NCBI GenBank assembly: GCA_002691725.1
Contig: NZIT01000062.1
Span: 8,521 to 26,163 of the forward strand
Reading direction: 5' to 3'
Length of the DNA stretch: 17,643 nucleotides
Source: SAR116 cluster bacterium
GTDB taxonomy: Bacteria > Pseudomonadota > Alphaproteobacteria > Puniceispirillales > UBA1172
In this document: piece by piece, positions 8,443 through 13,725 of the stretch
Layout: every line of letters starts with the position of its first letter
Numbering within the stretch: the first letter of the stretch is position 1
The notes under the pieces: generated by a model
Database searches by the model: none
What the model was told of the DNA's origin: nothing
Seen by the model: the letters and a program-made list of their open reading frames with translations, nothing else
Translations under genes and position numbers: made by a program

Positions 8443-10431
8443 ATGTTTAACAAAATCCTCATTGCCAATCGTGGTGAAATTGCTTGCCGGATTATTCGCA
8501 CCGCCCAAGCCATGAATATCAAAACTGTTGCGGTATACTCGGACGCTGATGCGAATAGCAATCATGTGATCATGGCGGATGAGGCGGCTTGGATTGGCCT
8601 GCCGCCATCAGCGGAAAGCTATCTTGATGCTGAGGCGATTATCGCGGCGGCAAAAGCGACAGGGGCTGAGGCTATCCACCCGGGCTTTGGGTTTTTGTCT
8701 GAAAATGCACAATTTGTTAGCGCTGTTGAAAAGGCAGGGCTAGCTTTTATCGGCCCCGGCGCTGAAGCTATTCAGCTAATGGGGGATAAAATCACCTCCA
8801 AGATTTTGGCCGAAAAAGCTGGCGTATCTATCGTCCCCGGAACCGAGGGCGCGGTGAGTGATGTTGATGTCGCGGCCAAGGCAGCGATTGATATTGGCTA
8901 TCCTGTGATGATTAAGGCGTCGGCGGGTGGCGGCGGTAAGGGCATGCGGATTGCTCATGATGAGGATGAATTGCGCGAAGCTATGCCGCAAGCCCAGAAT
9001 GAGGCACGCGCATCATTTGGCGATGATCGGGTTTTTGTTGAAAAGTTTGTCACCAGCCCACGGCATATTGAGATACAGATTTTGGGAGATAGCCACGGTA
9101 ATGTTATCTATCTAGGTGAGCGCGAATGTTCGCTTCAGCGCCGCCATCAAAAAGTTCTGGAAGAAGCCCCAAGCCCCTTTATTAGTGATAAAACGAGAGC
9201 TGCTATGGGCAAGCAAGCGGTTGAGCTGGCCAAGGCGGTACAATATAAATCGGCTGGCACGGTTGAGTTTATTGTCGGTGCTGATGAGGATTTTTACTTT
9301 CTTGAGATGAACACGCGGCTTCAGGTCGAACACCCTGTCACGGAGCTGGTTTATGATATTGATCTGGTGGAATGGATGATCCGCATAGCCGCTGGTGAGA
9401 AACTGTCGCTCAGGCAAAAGGATATTACCCCGAACGGCTGGGCAGTTGAAGTTCGGCTTTATGCTGAGGACCCTTCACGCGGCTTTCTGCCAGCAATAGG
9501 TCAGCTTACCCGTTATCGTGAACCTGATACTAATACAAATACAGGTATCCGCATTGATAGCGGTGTCCATGAGGCAGGCGAGATTTCTATTTATTATGAT
9601 CCGATGATTGCGAAGGTTATCGGCTATGGCAAGACGCGCGATGCGGCGCTGGATCGGCTTAGCCTTGGCCTTGATCATTATGTCATTGAGGGCTTGGCGC
9701 ATAATCGCCAATTTTTGCGGCATATCATTGATCATCCGGCCTTCCGCAAGGGTGATTTCACGACCAGCTTTATTGCTGATGAATATCCGCATGGCTACAC
9801 CCCTGCCGCCCCTGAGGATAAAACGGCGCTGGCGCAGATGCGAAGTATTGCCGTGCTTCTGGTCGCAAGCAGGCTTGATCGTATGGCGTCAAGTGGCGGC
9901 GGCACAGTAGATACAGCCTTTTGGCTGAATGATGAGGCAGGCGCATCTACGGCGATTTGGGATAAAGCCGCAAATAGCGTCACCATTGATGGTCAGGTCA
10001 TGGTGATTGCAGGGAAGCCAGACAGGGATAGCCGGCGCTTTGTTGGGGCAATTAATGGCGCTGATGTTGTGATGCAAATCTGGCATCATGCCGCCCGTGT
10101 TGAGGTCATGTTGGGGGCATCACGGCTTGCTGTCCATGTTCTGCCGGAAAGGGTCAGTCATCTGCAAGCGCTGATGCCCGAGAAATCAGTCACTGGTGGG
10201 GCGGTTGAAATTACCGCGCCAATGCCGGGGCTGATGACGCGTGTCATGGTATCGGTTGGTGATCATATCACGGCGGGGGATGATGTTGCGGTGATTGAGG
10301 CGATGAAGATGGAAAACCTACTTAAATCGACCGAAACAGGAATTGTCAAAGAGATCCTTGCCAATGCCGGGGAGACGGTTGCTGCTGATCAGCCTTTGAT
10401 CAGGCTTGCTGATAAAACGGAAAGCGAATGA
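8443..10431 (+). CDS. pccA: Propionyl-CoA carboxylase alpha subunit (biotin carboxylase plus biotin carrier)
   Basis: Carboxylates its own biotin using ATP and bicarbonate and delivers it to PccB. Domain order over 662 residues: biotin carboxylase N-domain (MFNKILIANRGEIACRII), ATP-grasp with the glycine loop KASAGGGGKGMR (158-169) and EMNTRLQVEHPVTE (288-301), a C-domain to about 450, a BT-type linker that docks PccB, and a C-terminal biotinyl domain. The biotin site is EAMKMEN with biotinylated Lys at K622. Length and the linker fit PCC rather than AccC. AGGAGA precedes the ATG. The stop overlaps the next ORF by 4 bases (ATGA). With prpE further right, this supports propionate assimilation through methylmalonyl-CoA. 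Confidence 0.95.
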   Translation: MFNKILIANRGEIACRIIRTAQAMNIKTVAVYSDADANSNHVIMADEAAWIGLPPSAESYLDAEAIIAAAKATGAEAIHPGFGFLSENAQFVSAVEKAGLAFIGPGAEAIQLMGDKITSKILAEKAGVSIVPGTEGAVSDVDVAAKAAIDIGYPVMIKASAGGGGKGMRIAHDEDELREAMPQAQNEARASFGDDRVFVEKFVTSPRHIEIQILGDSHGNVIYLGERECSLQRRHQKVLEEAPSPFISDKTRAAMGKQAVELAKAVQYKSAGTVEFIVGADEDFYFLEMNTRLQVEHPVTELVYDIDLVEWMIRIAAGEKLSLRQKDITPNGWAVEVRLYAEDPSRGFLPAIGQLTRYREPDTNTNTGIRIDSGVHEAGEISIYYDPMIAKVIGYGKTRDAALDRLSLGLDHYVIEGLAHNRQFLRHIIDHPAFRKGDFTTSFIADEYPHGYTPAAPEDKTALAQMRSIAVLLVASRLDRMASSGGGTVDTAFWLNDEAGASTAIWDKAANSVTIDGQVMVIAGKPDRDSRRFVGAINGADVVMQIWHHAARVEVMLGASRLAVHVLPERVSHLQALMPEKSVTGGAVEITAPMPGLMTRVMVSVGDHITAGDDVAVIEAMKMENLLKSTETGIVKEILANAGETVAADQPLIRLADKTESE

Positions 10432-10799
10432 CGCTGCGTGCGCTAAAGGCTGAGGCAAGTGGCTTGGGGGCGCATGCGGCACGGCTTTGTGCTGAGCTAT
10501 GTCATGCCGCAGATCACCGCCAAAATGCTAGCGTCATCATCTTGGCGGCGGCGTTGCTAGATGTGGCGTTGCGTGAACCCACAGGGCCTGCCAGCACAGC
10601 CGATGGGGCGGCGATAGCAGAGGCGCGGGATAGCCGTGAAGCCTATTGGTTAAGAGAGCGCCGAAACGGCATTGTTCATTATGAAGGCGGCCGTGGCGGC
10701 TTTATGGGTGATGCGGATGATGATGCTATCCTTGCTGAAGATGCGGCACGCGCAATAGCCGCCTTGACGGAGGCTTTGGCAATTCTCAATTATGGTTAA
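10428..10799 (+). CDS. Small protein with a HEPN-like motif, translationally coupled to pccA
   Basis: An unrecognised 123-residue protein, probably all-helical. It is rich in Ala and Leu, with helical stretches near 2-27, 32-50, 62-80 and 97-120. The segment LRERRNGIVHYEGG (76-89) contains R79-N80-x3-H84, the R-N-x-x-x-H pattern seen in HEPN-fold proteins. It stands between two helices, where HEPN families place it. HEPN members include RNases of toxin-antitoxin and defence systems but also non-catalytic proteins. Nothing here proves RNase activity, and the motif in so short a protein could be coincidental. Its start overlaps the pccA stop (ATGA) and composition matches its neighbours. It therefore looks resident rather than acquired, perhaps with a role connected to the carboxylase. 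Confidence 0.7.
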   Translation: MTLRALKAEASGLGAHAARLCAELCHAADHRQNASVIILAAALLDVALREPTGPASTADGAAIAEARDSREAYWLRERRNGIVHYEGGRGGFMGDADDDAILAEDAARAIAALTEALAILNYG

Positions 10800-10801
10800 G
10801 A

Positions 10802-10831
10802 GATTTAGTTATTTAGGGATTTAGTTATTTA
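10802..10831. repeat. Tandem 16-bp direct repeat between convergent genes
   Basis: GATTTAGTTATTTA occurs at 10802-10815 and again at 10818-10831. The repeat unit is 16 bp (the last two bases differ, GG versus AG). The repeat fills the 29-base gap between the HEPN-like gene and the 3' end of lipB. The second copy supplies the lipB stop codon (TTA at 10829-10831 read as TAA on the reverse strand). It probably arose by a slippage duplication. No stem-loop terminator is visible here. Confidence 0.8.
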
Positions 10832-11611
10832 AGGCGCGCTTTTGGCGATATCGCTATCCATGTAGCGGCCTAGAGTATTCGCAAACTCCGCCATCAGGAC
10901 TTGATCTAGCCTAGCCATCAGATGATCAGGCGGCTGATCTGTGCATTGCTCTAACGCCGCCACGCCAGCACCATTAATCCCGCAAGGGATGATATGTTGA
11001 AAGCCGTCTAGCATCGCCGCGCTCACATTAATCGCAATGCCGTGCCAGCTGATCCAGCGTGATAAGCGCACGCCAATAGCGGCGATTTTATCATTTTTGC
11101 TGTTGATCCAGATGCCGGGGGCTCCATGGCGCCGGGTTGCGGTGACACCAAAGGCGGCGCAGGCGGCGATACCCCATGCCTCAATGCCGCGAACAAAGGC
11201 GCGGATATCACGGCCGCGGCGGTTCAGATCAAGCATGATATAGGCGATGCGTTGGCCGGGGGCGTGGTATGTCCATTGCCCGCCTCGGCCAGTCGCGCGG
11301 ATGATCGGCGGTTTGGCTGTTGGCAAATGCGCGGCTGGTGCATTGATATCTTGGGGCGATAGCAATAGCTCAGCATCCTTGGCTGAACTGCCGCCGGTAT
11401 AGACAGGGTGATGTTGCAGAAACCATAGCACCTCCGGCGCCTTGCCCGCTTGCATGGCGGTCACATGAGCCTCCATAGCGGCAACCGCGTCATCATAGTC
11501 TAGCGGTGCCTCATTTTCCCAGATCATAATGCCGTCAGGGCCCGGCCGAATATGGTCTGGCCGTGCCGGTTTTGGCGGTAAAGGTGACTTCTGGCTTGCG
11601 CTAATGGTCAT
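10829..11611 (-). CDS. lipB: Lipoyl(octanoyl) transferase
   Basis: Transfers octanoate from acyl carrier protein to the lipoyl domains of 2-oxoacid dehydrogenases and the glycine-cleavage H protein. The 260-residue product contains FLQHHPVYTGG (64-74), RATGRGGQWTYHAPGQ (105-120) and GAPGIWINSKNDKIAAIGVRL (163-183). It also has PCGINGAG (209-216), with K175 and C210 matching the catalytic Lys and Cys of LipB. The first ~28 residues form a proline- and basic-rich extension beyond the usual start. Met29 (codon near 11527) is an alternative start, and neither site has a clear Shine-Dalgarno. A GATAAC 5 bases upstream of the first ATG could make it leaderless. It faces the pcc genes convergently and diverges from the tRNA. 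Confidence 0.93.
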   Translation of the reverse strand: MTISASQKSPLPPKPARPDHIRPGPDGIMIWENEAPLDYDDAVAAMEAHVTAMQAGKAPEVLWFLQHHPVYTGGSSAKDAELLLSPQDINAPAAHLPTAKPPIIRATGRGGQWTYHAPGQRIAYIMLDLNRRGRDIRAFVRGIEAWGIAACAAFGVTATRRHGAPGIWINSKNDKIAAIGVRLSRWISWHGIAINVSAAMLDGFQHIIPCGINGAGVAALEQCTDQPPDHLMARLDQVLMAEFANTLGRYMDSDIAKSAP

Positions 11612-11625
11612 GATCTGTTATCGCA

Positions 11626-11656
11626 TTGTCTGCGAGTTGACGCAATGGCGTATCAT
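11626..11656 (+). promoter_or_regulatory. Weak candidate promoter for tRNA-Leu
   Basis: TTGTCT (11626-11631) and TATCAT (11651-11656) are separated by 19 bases, and the -10-like box ends 17 bases before the mature tRNA. Both hexamers are imperfect and the spacing is long. The tRNA must have a promoter or leader in this 62-base gap downstream of the lipB start, but this assignment is tentative. Confidence 0.25.
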
Positions 11657-11673
11657 CTCGCGGCACATTCGGT

Positions 11674-11761
11674 GCGGCTGTGGCGGAACTGGTAGACGCG
11701 CAGCGTTGAGGTCGCTGTGGGCTAATAACCCGTGGAAGTTCGAGTCTTCTCAGCCGCACCA
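11674..11761 (+). tRNA. tRNA-Leu, anticodon GAG
   Basis: A complete class II tRNA read directly from the sequence. The acceptor stem is GCGGCTG (11674-11680) with CAGCCGC (11751-11757), then discriminator A and an encoded CCA (11759-11761). The D-arm contains AACTGGTAGAC. The anticodon stem is CAGCG/CGCTG with loop TTGAGGT, giving anticodon GAG (11708-11710), which reads CUC and CUU leucine codons. A long variable arm (GGG/CCC pair around TAATA) is typical of tRNA-Leu, followed by a T-arm with GTTCGAGTC. The encoded CCA and stable stems indicate a functional gene. An AT-rich accessory stretch begins right behind it, a position often used for integration, although no integrase or duplicated 3' end was found. 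Confidence 0.97.
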
Positions 11762-11886
11762 AATCTCTACTTCCATAGCTATAAAAGGCGTATTAGACCT
11801 GATGGACATGCCGGGTTATGTGCAACTTACTGACAGAGCTCACTTTGACCGAAGTTCTGGTAAGGTCCGTATTTTAATTCCATTTT

Positions 11887-11902
11887 TGTGAAATATTTCA
11901 CG
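11887..11902. promoter_or_regulatory. Palindromic CRP/FNR-family-like operator candidate
   Basis: GTGAAATATTTCAC (11888-11901) is a perfect 14-bp palindrome. With one more base on each side it reads TGTGA-N6-TCACG, matching the CRP half-site pattern TGTGA-N6-TCACA at nine of ten positions. It lies about 115 bases upstream of the lipoprotein start. The GTTTTT after it means it could alternatively act as a weak terminator for the tRNA transcript, but the stem would be short and AT-rich. Which regulator would bind is unknown. Confidence 0.4.
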
Positions 11903-11923
11903 TTTTTAATAGAACAGCTAAAC

Positions 11924-11942
11924 TTTTTAACTGAGTTAAAAA
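11924..11942. repeat. Perfect AT-rich inverted repeat
   Basis: TTTTTAAC (11924-11931) and GTTAAAAA (11935-11942) are exact reverse complements separated by TGA. This gives a 19-bp dyad 22 bases after the CRP-like palindrome and about 75 bases before the lipoprotein start. No T-run follows, so it is not a typical terminator. An operator is possible. In sequence this AT-rich, some dyads arise by chance. Confidence 0.45.
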
Positions 11943-12017
11943 CTTTGGTTAAATATTTCCCAAATTATTCCTTTATTTTTATGCAGGTTATATCTTTACC
12001 TATGTCAGTTGCTGAGT

Positions 12018-12359
12018 ATGTCAAAATTTAAACCATTGTTTATGATTGCCACACTGACGAGTAGTTTGTTCATTGCAGCCTGCACAAAACCCCAAACTAT
12101 AATCTGCATAAATCCAATACCAGTAGATAGATGGTTTGAGACTGTAATTGCCGATGAAGAAAAGATAGTTTTGAGTTATGCTAGTTATAATAATGAAGAA
12201 TTTGTTGTTGGATATGGTGAATATAAATCTATTTATCTTGATAAAGCATATTATTTTTCAAGTATGCACTGCTCAACATATGGGAAAACCTCAAAGCTGG
12301 AAAATGAAAGCACTAATGAAGGTTTAACTTCTTTAAGTTTTAGTTGTATTAAAAAGTAA
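12018..12359 (+). CDS. Small predicted lipoprotein, function unknown
   Basis: A 113-residue unrecognised protein with a classical lipoprotein signal. The signal has basic residues at the start (MSKFK), a hydrophobic core (LFMIATLTSSLFIA) and a lipobox IAAC with the lipidated cysteine at residue 22. The mature part of about 92 residues has two short aromatic- and Glu-rich stretches and three further cysteines, and no family I recognise. I start at ATG 12018 because an upstream in-frame TTG (12009) only adds three residues before the signal. The Shine-Dalgarno is poor. Codon use is markedly AT-rich compared with the surrounding housekeeping genes, which suggests horizontal acquisition together with its neighbours. 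Confidence 0.65.
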   Translation: MSKFKPLFMIATLTSSLFIAACTKPQTIICINPIPVDRWFETVIADEEKIVLSYASYNNEEFVVGYGEYKSIYLDKAYYFSSMHCSTYGKTSKLENESTNEGLTSLSFSCIKK

Positions 12360-12415
12360 CGCAATGTATCAAAATTTGGAAAATTTATCTCGTTTTATTT
12401 AAACATTCAATTTAA

Positions 12416-12673
12416 TTAAAACTCAAGGTGCAGTCTATTTCCATCCATCACCCTAACCTTGATTGCATTTGCGCCATACTCATTGAGAACGTCATCTGTA
12501 ACTGCGTCACCGAAATTCATAGCACCTGCTAAAATGAGTTTGTTTTTAACAAAACGGCCTAGCTCTTCTCTTGGTGTTGATTGAAAATCTGCCCCAATTT
12601 CATGTAATGGACGGTTATCAAATTTATTTTTTGGTAATCCGCCTCGCATTCCGCCTCTTGATAAAATTGCCAT
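12416..12673 (-). CDS. Small orphan protein, function unknown
   Basis: An 85-residue reverse-strand reading frame in the AT-rich stretch. Residues 4-20 are basic and glycine-rich (around RGGMRGGLPKNKF). The middle is amphipathic (PREELGRFVKNKLIL), and the end is a likely strand pair (ANAIKVRVMDGNRLHLEF). It has no signal peptide or membrane segment and resembles no family known to me. The first ATG lacks a Shine-Dalgarno. Met9 (codon at 12649-12647) has AAGAGG a few bases upstream and may be the true start. The balanced amino acid composition, unusual for a random AT-rich frame, argues that it is a gene. It diverges from the broken nuclease and converges on the lipoprotein gene. Confidence 0.5.
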   Translation of the reverse strand: MAILSRGGMRGGLPKNKFDNRPLHEIGADFQSTPREELGRFVKNKLILAGAMNFGDAVTDDVLNEYGANAIKVRVMDGNRLHLEF

Positions 12674-12756
12674 TTTTTAATCTAATTTTGTTCAGGGAAT
12701 AACAGGCCAGTTCTGACATTTCTAGTATCAAGATTATTCTGGCGACTAATACTGAG

Positions 12757-12762
12757 TATAAT
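12757..12762 (+). promoter_or_regulatory. Candidate -10 element upstream of the broken nuclease gene
   Basis: A perfect TATAAT lies in the 162-base gap between the divergent small ORF and the nuclease gene. The expected start site would be near 12769, leaving a leader of about 67 bases. No good -35 is present 16-18 bases upstream (TTATTC at best). In AT-rich DNA a chance match is quite possible. Confidence 0.25.
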
Positions 12763-12835
12763 AATGATCATATGCCATTGATCTTTATTGATATTTCCAT
12801 TACGCTGAAATAATTAAAAAAATAAAGAATATGCT

Positions 12836-13132
12836 ATGTTTAAAAGAGGTGTCACATATTCGCGAAAAGAAATCGGAATTATCTTGCGACCTGATAATCC
12901 GCCTCATGGGGGTAATTGGGCAACAGGATATGACAGAATTGGTAACAATCTAATCGTATTTATGAATATCGGAATACCTGGTCGAACAGGGCATGATTTT
13001 GCTAATTATTATGATCCAGAAACTCAAACATTGATTGGGTATGGAAAGCCAAGAAGCCATTCTGGTCAACCAACATTTCAAAAATTGATGGATGGGTCTT
13101 TAAAACCACTTTTTTTTTGCCAGATGGAATGA
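12836..13132 (+). CDS. N-terminal fragment of the split nuclease (DUF3427-like domain)
   Basis: The first reading frame, 98 residues, ends at an early TGA just after the nine-T run. It begins FKRGVTYSRKEIG and continues with GNNLIVFMNIGIPG, then YYDPETQTLIGYG and HSGQPTFQKLMDG. This order of a YSR-x-EI start, a Y-D segment and a final LFxR..PFtfLG block recalls DUF3427. The final block lies beyond the frameshift, so this fragment alone lacks the end of the domain. The last residues (CQME) are out-of-frame readthrough and not native. The family match is from memory of its motifs and is moderate. The ATG has only a poor Shine-Dalgarno (AAAG). Confidence 0.6.
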   Translation: MFKRGVTYSRKEIGIILRPDNPPHGGNWATGYDRIGNNLIVFMNIGIPGRTGHDFANYYDPETQTLIGYGKPRSHSGQPTFQKLMDGSLKPLFFCQME

Positions 13133-13262
13133 TAGTGACCCTTTTACCTTTTTAGGTACAGGTTCCATTGTTTCTTTTAAAGATGGTGTTGTAACAGACC
13201 AAGGGCATGAATGTATTCAAGTTAGGCTAGTTGTTCAGGATATTAAAAATATTATCACTGAG

Positions 13263-13721
13263 ATGGCGCCTCAATCATATGAATTTCATGACATGCCATC
13301 GTTATTGCAGGATGAAGATAATTCCACCTCATTTGTGTTTGAAAAACATCTTGAGGATTTTTTAGTCAAGAATTGGCGCAACCTCCCCCTCGCTAATCAA
13401 TATGATATTTACGAAGAAAAAGGGAACATGATCGGTCAGCAATATCGAACGAGCATAGGTCCTATTGATATTCTGGGAATAAATAAAAGCAAATCAGACT
13501 TCCTTATTATGGAACTTAAAAGAGACCGTGCATCTGATCATGTTGTTGGTCAAACATTACGTTACATGGGATGGGTGAAAGAGCATTTATGCAAACCTTC
13601 ACAAACTGTTAGTGGGTGTATTATAGCGCATGCACATGATGAAAAATTAAAATACGCATTAAAGGAAGTACCTAATATTCGCTTCATGAAGTATGAGGTT
13701 GATTTTCGGCTAACAGGCTAG
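13263..13721 (+). CDS. C-terminal fragment of the split nuclease (NucS/DUF91-like PDDEXK domain)
   Basis: The open frame actually continues upstream to 13119. The first ATG in it is 13263, giving 152 residues. Nuclease-core motifs are visible: FEKHLEDFL (26-34, E31), GPIDILGI (66-73, D69), LIMELKRDRA (81-90, with the E84-x-K86 pair) and VVGQTLRYMGWV (94-105). This E...D...ExK...Q-x3-Y series is characteristic of NucS/DUF91-type PDDEXK endonucleases. All expected acidic and lysine residues are present, so the catalytic half looks intact. ATG 13263 has no strong ribosome-binding site, so separate expression is uncertain. The stop is 4 bases from the convergent prpE stop. Confidence 0.72.
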   Translation: MAPQSYEFHDMPSLLQDEDNSTSFVFEKHLEDFLVKNWRNLPLANQYDIYEEKGNMIGQQYRTSIGPIDILGINKSKSDFLIMELKRDRASDHVVGQTLRYMGWVKEHLCKPSQTVSGCIIAHAHDEKLKYALKEVPNIRFMKYEVDFRLTG

Positions 13722-13725
13722 AAAC

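Larger units (their letters stand above)
12836..13721 (+). pseudogene. Two-domain putative nuclease split by a +1 frameshift (DUF3427-like domain plus NucS/DUF91-like PDDEXK nuclease)
   Basis: Two adjacent frames read as one gene of about 294 residues if one T is removed from the nine-T run at 13110-13118. Without the extra T the frame continues from KPLFF straight into ARWNDSDPFTFLGTG. It then stays open to the TAG at 13719-13721, with no other lesion. The N-terminal part resembles the DUF3427 domain found at the C-terminus of some DEAD/DEAH helicases and suspected of target recognition. The C-terminal part is a PDDEXK nuclease of NucS/DUF91 type. The combination suggests a single-protein DNA-targeting, restriction-like enzyme. 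Alternatives to gene decay are a sequencing error in the homopolymer or transcriptional slippage on the T run restoring the full product. The AT-rich context supports acquisition. Confidence 0.75.

Noticed and set aside
11529..11891. A 120-codon forward frame from antisense lipB through the tRNA to the CRP-like palindrome.
   Set aside because: It runs through lipB antisense and a complete tRNA. The tail after 11802 (a 29-residue MDMPGYVQ... peptide) has a protein-like look and may be a gene remnant, but there is no ribosome-binding site or recognised family.
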